A DNA stretch of 64,000 bases, from NCBI GenBank assembly GCA_948567375.1, contig OX419758.1:20093001-20157000 (forward strand), in the 5' to 3' direction. Both the position numbers and the translations under genes were made by a program. Source of the stretch: Lunularia cruciata. Lineage: Eukaryota > Streptophyta > Marchantiopsida > Lunulariales > Lunulariaceae. This document shows positions 1-10,934 of this stretch, piece after piece; the stretch's first letter is position 1; each line of letters starts with the position of its first letter. Below the pieces are notes generated by a model. It saw nothing but the letters and a program-made list of their open reading frames with translations. It was not told the origin of the DNA and searched no databases.

Positions 1-2
1 AG

Positions 3-203
3 GGTTTAGCTGCATTGTTGGTTGAGGGACTCTCCGGTGCCACTATGACTGAGATTTTGAATGTAACTCCTGATTTCCTTCAAATGCTTGGATTGAAATA
101 GAGCTTGATGCCATCTTGAAGCAATGGGTTTTTAAATAAGCTGAATCTGATGCAAAAGAAAATGCTTAGTAAGTACATGGAAGCAAAAGCTGCAAAAAAC
201 TAA
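3..203 (+). pseudogene. SUFE: SufE-like (plastid cysteine desulfurase activator) pseudogene fragment
   Basis: One reading frame encodes the C-terminal part of a SufE domain. It opens with GLAALLVEGLSG, continues with EILNVTPDFLQMLGLK and then shows SLMPS, SNGFLNKLNLMQKK before a TAA at 201-203. Known SufE proteins have a very similar order (GLAALLV.GLSG, EIL..TPDF...LGL, SL.PSR.NG, LMQKK). SufE accepts persulfide sulfur from the cysteine desulfurase for Fe-S cluster assembly, in plastids for the main plant form. Two in-frame stops break it: TAG at 99-101 where Gln is expected and TGA at 117-119 where Arg is expected, both explicable by C-to-T change. No intron is visible, so a processed copy is possible, but the window starts inside the domain. 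The BolA domain found in some plant SufE proteins was not seen downstream. The family call is fairly secure. Confidence 0.72.
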
Positions 204-740
204 AAATAAAAAATCTGGAAGTGTGAATAGGTTTATGGAGTTCAGTAGTCAAGCAGCTGCCCCGGCATTGTGAAAGAAGAAAGTATTCTGGGAAGGGGAA
301 GAAATCAGCAGCTTGTAGTGGTAGAAGTAGGCAGTATGGAGGACAAGAGACTAATGATATATTGATGACACAAGGTGCAATGCTTCCTCTACACAAGCTC
401 TAATCAAAGGAAGTGGGAGATTGAACTGTCCATCAGATTGAAAGAACATGGGGAATCCTTGGTGAGTAGTTCAACAAGGAGCAAGCAAGGAGCTAGAATT
501 GCTTAGGACTTGATGGTGTTTGGATTTGTTTCAAAAGATCAAGCAGGCATGGGTGATGGGCAAAGGAGGAAGATCCAAGGCTGAAAGTGTAATGACGCGG
601 ATGTAGAGGCCGGTTGTGTTGCTTATAGATCTACCAATGGATGAACATTCTTGCTTGTTTTCCTAGGAAATTGCTCAATGTTGGAATAAGAAGGAGCAAT
701 TGGTCCCAATTTGGCATTGTTGATTTTAGGAGTGTTTGTT
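204..740. other. Spacer without recognisable gene
   Basis: I see no convincing coding frame, RNA gene or repeat here. It may include decayed 3' sequence of the SufE-like copy. Confidence 0.4.
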
Positions 741-744
741 TCTT

Positions 745-803
745 GAGAGAGAGAGAGAGATGTGAAAAGAATGGTTGTGGTTGTGGTTGTGGTTGTGGTT
801 GTG
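745..803. repeat. Microsatellites (GA)n and (GGTTGT)n
   Basis: A GA run at about 745-760 is followed after a short gap by five or so GGTTGT units at 773-803. The hexamer creates a Gln-Pro repeat on the minus strand and a Cys-Gly repeat on the plus strand, neither of which is evidence of a gene. Confidence 0.85.
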
Positions 804-1179
804 CCTTAGTGATTGAGTTGACAAAAGTTTGGGTCTTGGTGGTGGCCAATCTTGCCTGGCTTGTTGAGTTGTAGAAGGCAAATTAGAAGATCATAGGCAA
901 AGAGAGATGATGTCCAGGAGTGTTCTCACTCTATACCTCAACAGCGCTACATCATATTGTCTGAGTTGTAATAGTGGCCGAGATGTAGCAACATTGAGAT
1001 CTATCAAGCGAGTAAATCATCTAAGAGATCTCGCTCTTTTGTTGGAGTCCGCATGCAAAGCTCTGCTAGTGCTTGCTATAGTAGTTGGCCGAGTTGGATA
1101 AAAAATACCTATCAGCTGTGAGTACAAGAGACTCAAAGGCAATATTGTGAAAGATTTCAATCAAATTCATGGTGTTAAA

Positions 1180-2370
1180 CATAGATCATAGGAGGACTCA
1201 ATAGCGGACAAATGGGGAGGGAGGAAAGATCTAAGACTAGATCTTGGTCTAGGAAGAGATCCGAAGACCATAAGACCATGCTCTTTTGGAAGTGTGACAA
1301 AGCTGGCCACCCCAAGAGACATTGTCATGGCAAAGCAATCAAGCCTTCTTCAACAAATGTGGCAAAAGACAACAAGGAAGAAAAAAAGGATGACCTGCTT
1401 GATGACGACTATGCTCTATGACACCAATGATATGCCCTTTGTACTTCATTTCAAGAAAGAGGAGATGAATGGATTCTAGATTGTGCTTGTTCATACCATA
1501 TGTGTTGCAAAAGAGTGTTCTTAAATTCTTACTTGATATCAAATGGTTCAATTTTGATGAGGAATGATCACCCTTGTCATATTGTAGGTATTGGATCTAT
1601 TGAGATTCAAATGTTTGATAGTCTTGGGGGCACATTGACTAATGTCAAGCATATCCCTTACATGAGGAAGAGCTTGATACTCTTGGCGTATTTGACACAC
1701 ATGGTCATCAATGGGAAGTAGTTGATGGTGTAGTTTGAGTCATGGCTAGGAAAAAAGTCACTTAAAGAGAAATAGGCACAAGAATCTTTAAGTGCTAAAG
1801 GGCAACACTATTTATGGAGAAGCTCATGCTACTTGATCTCATGATATGATTGAATACTTGTGGCATTCGAGCCTAGGTCTCATTAGTGAGAAAAGCATGT
1901 TTATTCTTTGCAAGAAAGGCATTATTTGTACATACGGTCTAGCAGTTTAGAATTTTGTGAGCATTGTGTACTAGGGAAGCAACAAAGGACTGCTTTTGGT
2001 GTTGAACTCATAGTTCCAAAGAAATTCTTGATTGTATACATAGTGACGTGTGAGGCTCATTCCCTACTCCCTCACATTCAAGAAAGCTATACTTTGTATC
2101 TTTCATTGATGATTATTTGAGGTTTGTACGGATTTATTTCCTACATTAGAAGTCTGAGGTCTTTGTCACTTTCAACAAGTGGAAAGCCCTAGTGGGATTC
2201 AGATTGGTAAGAGAGTGAGATTTTTGCAATCAATTAATGGTGGGGAATACAATTTTGAAGAATTTGAGGTGTATTTTCAACAAGAGAGGATAACTTGCCA
2301 TCTCATTATAGTATATACTCCACAGCAGAATGGTGTTGCTAAGCGGCTCAATTTGGTAATGTATATATAT
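1180..2370 (+). pseudogene. Ty1/copia gag-pol remnant (zinc knuckle, protease, integrase)
   Basis: Order of pieces matches a plant copia polyprotein. A basic stretch leads to a zinc knuckle near 1288-1323 (WKCDKAGHPKRHC) whose first Cys is replaced. Next comes a protease-like WILDCACSYH near 1470-1500 with GIGSI and NVKHIPYMRKSLI. Then a GAG-pre-integrase piece (LWHSSLG, LEFCEHCVLGKQ) at about 1855-1985, and integrase core relics ending in TPQQNGVAKR near 2317-2347. Integrase acidic residues look lost: the usual TDNG is SING, and the Glu in the usual QNGVAER is Lys. Several stops and frameshifts are present. Reverse transcriptase, RNase H and LTRs are missing; similarity stops near 2370. Copia membership is secure from the integrase and protease motifs; no activity is expected. 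Confidence 0.82.
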
Positions 2371-2769
2371 TCACCACTACACCATATTTTGTACAAAAGG
2401 TGTATATAAAGGTGTGCATGGCAAAATATTAGACTATATTTCTACATCCAATCCCACTATTATTGGCGCATTTGAAGATCTTGAAAGGATATTGCTAGCT
2501 ATCATATGCATCCACACTAAGTCCCTAAGACAAACTAAAGTCCACTCCTCTATCATAAAATCAATAGATGATAGTGTGTGTCTTTTCTAAATCCATCTAG
2601 GAAAGCTCTCAAGAAGTCCACTAATGAGGCATGTGAATCTAATACTCTCCAAAAGAACAGCACAAATAGAAGAGATCATGGAGATGTTTCTTATAATATG
2701 GAAGGGATGCATCATCAACCATTGATGCATCTTGAAGTGAAAGACCTAATGCAATAAAAGCACTATATG

Positions 2770-4690
2770 GTGTTTAGGAGAAACCTCTCTTGGTATCCTT
2801 GTACCTATCCTCTCTATCAAATAAGGCTATGAGGTATACCTTTAGGTGTACTTCCTTAGATAGGAAACTCTCATCCCATATATTGCCTTGAGGAGGTCCT
2901 AGTGCTATTAGTCCAAATGATGATCTCAAAGTGAGTAAGACAATATGCCAAAATCTCTCTAACTCCAAGCCATGGTATATACACAAATGCACTCCTACTT
3001 CTATAGTTTGACCATCCTAAGGGGTCTCCCAAGCTTCTCCATTTGGAGTACCAAGGACTCATGTTCCACATAATATCTACAAGACAACCAACATCTAAAA
3101 CTAAATTCTATACAATGAATGAACTGTCTAGATAAGGTCATGTCCTATCTCAACACAATAAGCTTGGATATTTCACACTCAAGTGTCATCCTCCTCTCCT
3201 CAAGCCACTCGATCTCCTCAAAAAAATGTCCTAAGGATGGTCGGGATGCAAGACCATAAAAAATCATGGTCTTTAAGCAATCATATCCATATTGTGTTCT
3301 ATCACACTAGGCTCTCACAAACCTCTTTATAGAGGTGAGGCTCAATCTCTATCACGTTGGCCTATATCTTTATATGAATAGGTTGAGGCTCAAAAGATAG
3401 TACCTCCAACCCACTAATCTTAATTTGAGTCCCATGTGTAACACTCTAGATAATATCTCTCTAAGTTTGCATACATATTGCTATCTTCATACACTCACAT
3501 TGCTCATATCTTGATCATGTATCCTCTAACATCTCCTTAGTAATATTTAACTCTCTCAAGGAAACTCCTTCATCTTTTAATAATCCTTGGGCATGAGCCT
3601 CTTTATAGGACACAACCTATCTTACTTGGCCAATCTTTTCAACCTAGTCCTCCTAGTAGCCATGAAGTGATCTTCCCATTGAGCTAGATTCCACTTCATC
3701 TCAAAAAGAGCAAGCTCCTTCTCCACTAAATCTACCTCTATCACTCAACCCTCACTCTCTCCTAGCTCTCCCTATCTCCCTATATATGTGTTTGTTGACT
3801 TGTAATCAATACCTATGCATATAATGGGTAGAGTAAAGAACTCATTTCCTTTCACTGCTCCACAATCTAACCCCACTCAATCAAAACGAACAACTTGGGA
3901 GAAAGGATCCTCCTCAACATGGAAGAGGAGTACTTGAAAGGCTGAAGATGGGGTCTTCTAAATGAACTACGTGAGAGTGGGTACTAATAGTGTGACTTGT
4001 GCAAAATACATTTGAAAATCAAATCAACATTCTAAAAAGAACACTAAGAGCATATGGAAAAAGAGAATTTATTAAATATATTGTGAGGCTATTACAAAGG
4101 AGATAACATAATGTTTCCAAAAGAGCTATTGACTCCACTCTCACTCATCTCGCTCATCTTCATGGTCTTTCTTTGTATCCCTAGAGACCTCATGGGCTCC
4201 ATGCACAAAGACAGCCTCCTCTCTAGTCCTCTTATAGGTGACCTTATCCTCACCCATAACTCCACTCTCCAAAATTGGATGAGTAAGAAATTAACTCACA
4301 AAGCTTAATTTGAAACCCCCACCATGTAGATGTCTTATTTGCTTCTATAAGAACCACAACTCCACCTCAACTATCAAAAGCATAAGCTATGCCAAATCAT
4401 AATCCTCCTTTATGCTAGACCATGATACATTGGTTGTCACATTGAGGATAATATGCACATATATCACATTGGGCTGCCTTGAAGGAATGATAAGCAAACT
4501 CAACATCTAGAAGAACAGATGTTATGTTGGAACTATGCATTACCTTGTCAAATACCTCTTGGCAGTGAAGTCACACATAGGGAACTAGTCTTCTATGAAC
4601 CCATGAGGAACATATTTCCTTTTCTTAGACAAACTCTCTACTAAAGAAAATGCATCCATAATGCCACCAAGAGTCAAGTGAAAGGTCTCC
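2770..4690 (-). pseudogene. Decayed coding relic of unrecognised family
   Basis: The minus strand has protein-like composition over almost 2 kb, broken by occasional stops and at least one frameshift near 3300. Reading from 4690 downward one sees WETFHLTLGGIMDAFSLVE, SLSKKRKYVPHGFIED, FDKVMHSSNITSVLLDVEF, and an acidic-basic tail ending near 4110. Further on come a charged stretch with LFEMKWNLAQWEDHFM (near 3670-3710), LKDEGVSLRELNITKEMLED (about 3530-3590), then GHFFEEIEWLEERRM and a Trp-rich end around 2900-3070. I do not recognise the family. No RT, integrase or zinc-knuckle motif was seen. A gag-like or transposon-associated protein of repeat origin is possible, and more than one ORF may be present. 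The plus strand is stop-rich here, supporting the minus orientation. Confidence 0.42.
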
Positions 4691-4691
4691 C

Positions 4692-6120
4692 ATGTACAAG
4701 CACTATGTTTGTGACCTTGTTCAAAGTCCTTGCATACTCAATACACAAACCAACCTAGAAAAAGTTGAGCAAGCTAAAATTAAGTGCAGAGAAAGAAAGC
4801 AACCAAAAGAACATATAACTAATCTCCAAGCTCATAGAAGGATAGTTGAACCAATGAAAATGTTCATAGAAGGATTGCTAACCAAGGATTGATAAATTAA
4901 AGTGACCAACTTGCAAAGTACAAAGAAAAGTGCAAAGGAAAGCCAATGCAAAGTATCATGACATTTATTGTGCCTAAGCTAGTTTCCTCTAATGCTAGCG
5001 TGGTAGTGTTTGCAATCATAGTTAATTTGATAGTTGCTCATGGACTACTTGATGGTGGCCAGATTTCATATTAGGGCTATTGATTGCATAGTAGGACCCA
5101 CCATCACTTGCACCATTTGCAACATCAGATGAACCATCAACAACATCGTTAGGGTTGGAATCTAGGTCAAGCAAAAAGGAGTATACTTTTGAAATTAATC
5201 TCTAGAGAGCTCACTCTTTTAATATTGAGCCTTTGAATTCTTGGCTATGATGGACAGAGGCCAACAAGCATCACTTAGAGTTTTTTAGCTAGAGGGAGTT
5301 TGGTTTGACAATTATTATTGCCTGATTGTTTGCAAATTTTTGAGTGGAGGATCAACTTCATGTTCATGTTCAAATACAATTTGAATGTGGTTCAAGTAGA
5401 AGAGTGTGAACTGATTACATTGGAGAAGTGAGATTTAGGAAGATTGGATGCAATAATTAAAGGTGTTGGTAAATTTTTGATTTTCTGATCATGGCCTTGA
5501 ATTTTGTGGAGAGTGATTGTGTGCAAAAGCATTGTGTGATTTGCTATAGATTTGACAATGAGGTAGACAATGTGCAAAAGCACTACCAAAATTTGATGAA
5601 AATTGAGTTTGAATTGAGACTAGATGTTCAATTTTGCTAATTAGTGAGATACATCTAAGAGTAAGAGGTCAAATTGGCAATTGAGAGTGGCCGTTTGTGA
5701 AATTGGAGGTTGAGAATTGAGAAACTATCTTCTTGAATTAGGCATTTGGAAGTCTCTATCTACTTAATTTGGCCTAATTTGACAATTAGTGATGAATTTG
5801 GAGGTGAGCCAACTATAGCAAAGGTTTGAAAATTTGGCAAAGGTGTCCAAATTTTGAGGTTGAGGTGGCAAAGGCCATCTAGATTTGGTCTCAAATTTTT
5901 TGGTGGCTTGCTTTAGTTAAAGCTTGAGTTGGTAGAGATTAATCTGATTTGGAGAGGGTTTGATTTGGCAAGAAGAAAAACCTAATTTAGCTAAATTTTG
6001 GCATTTAGAGGTATTGAGGCATTGCATTGTGGGCTTGAGTGGCCTAGAAGAGCAATCAAGCCAACTTTTTGGTGTGAGGCTAGCCAATTTAGATAAATTT
6101 TTAATAGTTGTTTGGAAAAA
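4692..6120. other. Spacer; one short charged ORF only
   Basis: A 66-codon plus-strand frame at 4692-4892 has a Lys/Glu/Gln-rich second half that could form a helix, but it has no recognised domain and I do not call it a gene. The rest is G/T-rich on the plus strand with many degenerate TTTGG/TTGAGG words and no coding signal. Confidence 0.35.
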
Positions 6121-6129
6121 TCTGCCCAC

Positions 6130-6215
6130 CCTTCTAGATTGTGCACAATAGAGTTTGAACCCATATCTTTGGTTCTTGTACTGGTTCCCTATCCAACTGG
6201 TCCACACTCTTGTTG
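6130..6215 (-). mobile_element. tRNA-like SINE head (box A and box B)
   Basis: On the minus strand a tRNA-like head is visible. A box-A-like word, ACCAGTTGGATAGGG, lies at about 6189-6203. About 30 nt further on is a box-B-like GGTTCAAACTC (complement of 6151-6161), close to the consensus GGTTCGANTCC. This order and spacing match an internal RNA polymerase III promoter as in tRNA-derived SINEs. A full cloverleaf could not be drawn with confidence. The 3' tail and target-site duplication were not identified. Confidence 0.42.
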
Positions 6216-6249
6216 TCCTAGTGATTAATAGACTAAAATTTATGCCCAT

Positions 6250-7230
6250 GTAGCTTTGGCTAGGAGAGGCAATTAGATCTTATCATTGGTGCTCTTGGTA
6301 GCTTAGGAGTAGATTAACACTCTTATTATATCAAATGCTAAATGATTTCAAAGTCAATCAAATGTTGATTTATGAAATGGAAGGTTTTTGTTTAGATGTA
6401 TTGAGATTAGACACCTTCCATTCTCTATTTCATGTTTGTGCACCATGTTTATGTGAGGTGTCTTGACTTTAGAGCGTTGGTGCTCTATTATGCTCTCAAT
6501 AGTCAGATTAGAGTGATGACCAATCAGACTATCTATATTTCTCTCTGGTTAGGCAAGAAGTGATGACATGTAAATTGCAAGAGGGCATGTTGTGTTGGTA
6601 GGTTACTGATCACCTTTTCCTCTAGTGTAATTATCATAGTTAGAGCTACAAAAGTGAGTGTGTTGAATTGAATGTTGATACATGGTGGTGATCCTTGGTG
6701 AGATATTTGTGGTGGTTACGCTTGCAGTTTAAGTTACATTGTCACAATAGAGTTCTTTAGGGATTCTAGAAGAGATATTGTTACAATACATAGTAGGTTA
6801 ACACAAAGTGGTGCTTGGTATCAACTTGTATTTAAGGTCCTAGTGAGAGAGGAGATTGACTCCGATTTGGAGTTTGATATAAGAGTTGATTTGGTTGGAG
6901 TGCACCTTGTTCATCTATAGCATTATTGTAGGACATGGTAAAAGTAGCACATGGAGCCCTGGGAGGTCACAAGTGCTCTTTGGAATAATGGGTACCATTG
7001 AGTTGGATGACTTGATCCAAGAGTTTGATAGTTAGTATAATTTAAAGTAAATGCATAACTTGTCTTTGTTCACACCCTTCATGGCATGAAAAGTATTGTT
7101 CCAACACTTAGAGAGTACACTAATTGATGACTATAAGAAATTAAGGAGTTTTAACTTGGAGGACATTGAGCTATGGAGATAATATTGGTTTCCAAACTAC
7201 ATCTCCATCACTTCAAGCTTAGTTTAGTTT
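6250..7230. other. Spacer, possibly leader or LTR of the following gypsy relic
   Basis: No coding frame was identified. It directly precedes gag similarity and may contain the decayed leader or LTR of that element, but no second LTR copy was found to prove it. Confidence 0.35.
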
Positions 7231-7239
7231 CTAAGGGTA

Positions 7240-8625
7240 GATGTAATACCCACAAGTTTTAGCTCTAGTGGCATTAATGTATCCAATGGAGGTGCACTAG
7301 TTGGAGATGGTGCTACTTTGAGTGGAGATATCACTACAAGAGGTAGTGCAATATTGGGGTTTAATCCCATGGTGGAGTTCTTCTCATGTTTGAGGAACAA
7401 CTACCAAGGAGTGCGGATTGACAAATTAAAGAGCTTGTAGGAGTTCCAACAAAAGGCTAGAAAGACCCTACACAAGATATACACTCACATGGGATAGTTG
7501 ATTAATTTTACTCAAGGAGTTACTAATGCCCTAGAAGTATAGTTTTGGTATGGGATCTTGGACAAGGAGTTGCTATATAGAGTATATGATGCTACATTGT
7601 TACAAGATACCTCACCTACTTTGGTGATGGTCTTTAGTTTGGTTGAGTGCATTGAGATCAACATGGTGGTGGAGAGAATGTGACACATAGAATTTGTTAG
7701 GAAGACTCATCCATAGTTGTCACTTCTTCTAGAGTGCATGAGAGTTCACCACATTGAGTTGGCTTCTAATGGTAGAGTGGATAGCCTAGATCTTATAGAG
7801 CAAGTGGAACACCTAAAGTAGTTAGACCTTTACATTCATTTTTGGGTTAGCACTACCCAATGAGTGGTGGTGTTGCTTGTTAGACTTGTGGTGGACATCA
7901 CTACAAGAGAGTGCACTCAAGGTAGTGGACAAGATACCTTTGGTGCATCATAACCAACATATAGACAATGTGACTATTGCCATAGATTTGGTCACACAAT
8001 GATCAATGCTTTGACCTTCACCCAGAGTTAGAGTGGTAGGGTTGTTGTAGCATGTAGTAGAGGACTTCTAGGTCCATGGAGGATGATGCAATAGAGGTGG
8101 TGGTAGAGGACCTATACTTAGAAGGGACTTAGTACTTGCTCTTGCTTTTGATACAACCATGGCTACTCAGATTGATCAGTTGGAGCAAAGATTGGCTAGC
8201 ATGGAAAAGAGATCAGATTTAGGTATTGAGGCTTCCATCTCTTATGTTGGTGATAAAGATGTCTTGGACTTTACGTGCAAAGCAACACAAGTAGATGCAT
8301 CTACTATAGAGATTAGGAGTGCAATATGTGTTCCATAGCCTAGGGCAGGATCAATGGAGTTGGGCCAATAGAAAGGAGAGGTTGGTAGATAGGTCATATT
8401 TCCTCAATCTTTCACACTCTCTCAAAGGCACTACAAACAACATCCATGGCTCCTAAATGTCCTAATGCAAGTGTGGTAGGTGGTGATGAAGCGCATGATC
8501 AAATAGATAGTAGTAGTCTACCTGTTACTACACAAATTGAGTCTAGAACAATGTTGGAGCAACTTAGTTGATCATGCACTTCCCTTTGTTCTCAACCAAT
8601 GACATGGTTATATTGGGAGTTGACC
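7240..8625 (+). pseudogene. Ty3/gypsy gag relic with zinc knuckle
   Basis: Frames here resemble the retrotransposon gag domain of plant gypsy elements: FQQKARKTLHKIYTHMG near 7440-7500, then FWYGILDKELLYRVYD near 7540-7590, then TSPTLVMVFSLVECIEINMV. A zinc-knuckle relic, CDYCHRFGHT followed by a frameshift and FDLHPEL, lies at about 7968-8030. A later segment (about 8160-8330) reads ATQIDQLEQRLASMEKRSD, coiled-coil-like. Many stops and frameshifts are present. Similarity ends near 8625, where the non-LTR copy begins, so the gag was probably interrupted there. No continuation of the gypsy element was found after 10215. Family assignment is good; exact borders are not known. Confidence 0.65.
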
Positions 8626-8634
8626 CAACTCCAC

Positions 8635-10142
8635 TCCCTCCCCACCTTGAGCTTCCAGAGGGGTGTATCACATCCACAGATGGACTTTGTGTTCTTGGAG
8701 TGCCAGTAGGATTGGACACTGCCCTTGCAGAGGATGTTCTCCATGTAGATGACCTTCCATTACTAGGAGATCCGTAGGTGGCATTTGGTATACTCTCTTC
8801 CAGTATTGCTCGTCGACCATCCTACCTCATCCGTACAGTTCCTCCCTCATCATCCTTCCTATCACGTCTTAGAGCATTTGATAGGAGGATTATGGGAGTC
8901 TTTGGTGATATTATTGGACCAAGGACTTTTGAGTGTGTGACAGGGGATTTGGCACGTAGATAGACGGCTCTACCGATCTCATGTGGTGGGGTTGGCTTGC
9001 TTTCTATGGAGGAGATGGCACCTATAGCATTTTTGGGTAGTTGGGCTCTCTCGGCACCCCTACTTGCCTCTCGTTTTGTGGTTGTTGATAGGCCGGTTTT
9101 GGAGACTTGTGTGACAGAGGTGGAAGGAGGATCCTTTTCTCTCCATGTGTTATTGCGGCAGACGAGAGATAGTCTATCCCCACGAGCACGAGAGGGTTTT
9201 CCATTGTTTGCTTCACTATCGTCAGATTGGACTAGAGGTCTACAGTCTTCCTTGATGGAGCGACAGTGTGAGCATACGCTACATTCTCTCTTAGTTGACT
9301 TGTCCATTCCTCAGGTTACTAGAGCACGTCTACGCTCTTGCTCCGGCAAGGGTGCAGGCTCGTGGATCCTAGCTCGACCATGCATTAGGGCTTTCCGACT
9401 CGCACCGGCTACTTTCTCTACAGCGATGAGGTTTCGCCTAGGTTTGGTCCACCCATCTGCATCTTCACTACTCACTTGTGAGTGTGGTTCTACACTAGAT
9501 GCAGCGGCGGTCCACATGACACGGTGTCCTTTTGGAGGACTGAGGATAGCTACACATGATGCCATTAGAGACATAGTGTTTGCTATGGCACGAGAGAGTG
9601 GATACTTAGCTTAGAGGGAGCATTCGTATGCGTTGCAGACGACATGTGTCAGGGCAAACTTATACTTGGTCCGAGATGATCAGGTGACAGTAGCGGATGT
9701 CGTGGTCACGGACCCTATGCGGGATACAGTTTCGGAGGGAGTGATTACCCATCCCCCTGGATGGGCGGTGAGTGCAGCAGCAGGTCGCAAGGTCTCCAAG
9801 TATAGGTGCATGCAGCAAGGTCACCTCTTTGTTCCTCTAGCCTTGGAGTTATATGGAGCGATGGACACTGCATTTGACACATTTGTCAAGGAGTGCGCGA
9901 AAGCTTATCATGTTAGGCGTCAGGGGGTACCACTCTCACTCTCATACTTTGTAGCTTACTTTAGACAGCGTGTGTCCATTGCTCTACAGAGGGCAGTGGC
10001 TGGTGCAATCCATAGGAGAGCAATCACATTAGGTGATGTTTCTTCGGAAGCTCCAGTTGTGTGTAGACCGCACGACTTGCATAGCTCGGATATCTTAGGT
10101 GCGGTAGGGCAGATTTCTCATACAGACTCTATTGGGGCTTAG
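8635..10142 (+). pseudogene. RT C-terminus plus restriction-like endonuclease domain, three in-frame TAGs
   Basis: One reading frame runs through about 500 codons and is broken only by three stops, all TAG (8775-8777, 8961-8963, 9612-9614), with no frameshift. The start covers the region after the RT palm (LGVPVG, DDLPLLGDP, RRPSYLIRTVP). The Cys/His motif CECGSTLDAAAVHMTRC lies at about 9478-9530. It is followed by THDAIRD and RANLYLVRDD with VADVVVTDP, the order of an R2-type restriction-like endonuclease. The first expected acidic residue is Asn (AAC, 9657-9659) and the second is Asp (9696-9698), with 12 residues between. A KVSKY motif and a long helical C-terminus end at GA and the TAG at 10140-10142. 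The last sense codons and the stop lie in the palindrome GGGGCTTAGCCCC. Confidence 0.82.
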
Positions 10143-10215
10143 CCCCATGTTACCTTTTTTGTCTCTCCCTTGTACGGCTTGATGGGGTCTTCCCATCCTT
10201 CATTTTTCCTACACG
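10143..10215 (+). other. Non-LTR 3' tail of copy 1
   Basis: The tail is about 70 bases with no poly(A). It contains GATGGG-GTCTT-CCCATC, a potential 6-bp hairpin, and ends with CACGGTCGCC and a pyrimidine run. The same tail is at the end of the other copies, so it likely contains the RNA signal recognised by the element's own reverse transcriptase (inference from R2-type biology). Confidence 0.7.
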
Positions 10216-10785
10216 GTCGCCTCCTTCCTTTAATACTTTCTACTCTAAACAACACATAAGGGATGGACTCACAAACTTGACGAACTGGGGATCATATCAT
10301 TGGGGCTCAGAGTTTCCTAGTTTCACTCATCCGTCCTCCGAATTTTCCCGCACTCGTGTATCAAGAGACACGATTACCTGGCTGTATGTAGGAAACACTC
10401 CACACCGTGCACATGATAAAGCTTGGAGGAAGGAACAAATCTCCAAGTTCGACCCTAATTATGCCAATTTCAGCACATGGCTCATCAGGTAAACTTTATC
10501 AACTCACTTATTGTACAGTCTTCGATTCTTCCACCCTTTGCGGGATAACTCCTTGCTAACATCAACTTGTACCTTGTTCTCATAATTAGTGGTCAGTGGG
10601 CCCAATTCATCCAAGTTTAGAAGATGAAGTTATGGAGGTCGGGTATCTGGTTTGTTGTTCCCTCCCGTTCTTGTTCCCAACGATCTACCTGCGAGAGGGA
10701 AGGGATCACGTAATTAATGTTTGATGAAAATGTCTGGAGTCACAATGGAAGGTTTGATCGTTTTTTCTTGAGTCGAGTCGAGTTT

Positions 10786-10811
10786 CGGATGAAGGTTTCA
10801 TCCTTCATCCG
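10786..10811. repeat. Perfect 10-bp hairpin
   Basis: CGGATGAAGG, a six-base loop and CCTTCATCCG form a perfect stem. A stem of this length is near chance expectation in 64 kb, so it is listed only as structure. Confidence 0.55.
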
Positions 10812-10903
10812 TAGAAAGGCGGCGATTTTAGCGTGATTCCTTCAGTTTGGGAGTTGCAATTTAGTTCTAGCACCGAGAACAACGCCTGTCGGTATAAACG
10901 TGC

Positions 10904-10934
10904 AGCAGCACTGAGAGCGTCTCTCAGTGCTGCT
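10904..10934. repeat. Perfect 14-bp hairpin with 3-base loop
   Basis: AGCAGCACTGAGAG, then CGT, then CTCTCAGTGCTGCT. The perfect stem is longer than expected by chance. It could be a small snap-back duplication. It is too short to be a standard plant miRNA precursor on its own. Confidence 0.8.

Larger units (their letters stand above)
8635..10215 (+). mobile_element. R2-like non-LTR retrotransposon, 5'-truncated copy (copy 1)
   Basis: From about 8640 this is collinear with 18026-19626 of the complete copy at high similarity. It includes the end of the ORF and the 3' tail with CCCTTGTACGGCTTGATGGG, then CACGGTCGCC. The 5' end falls within the region just after the RT active site, as expected for incomplete target-primed reverse transcription. 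The left border is uncertain because the first tens of bases are diverged, and no convincing target-site duplication was found. It lies at the edge of the gypsy gag relic. Confidence 0.85.

Noticed and set aside
631-849. Gln-Pro repeat ORF on the minus strand
   Set aside because: It is created by the GGTTGT microsatellite and has no domain on either side.
8822-9307. 161-codon minus-strand ORF
   Set aside because: It is the shadow of the non-LTR endonuclease ORF on the other strand; that strand has clear motifs.
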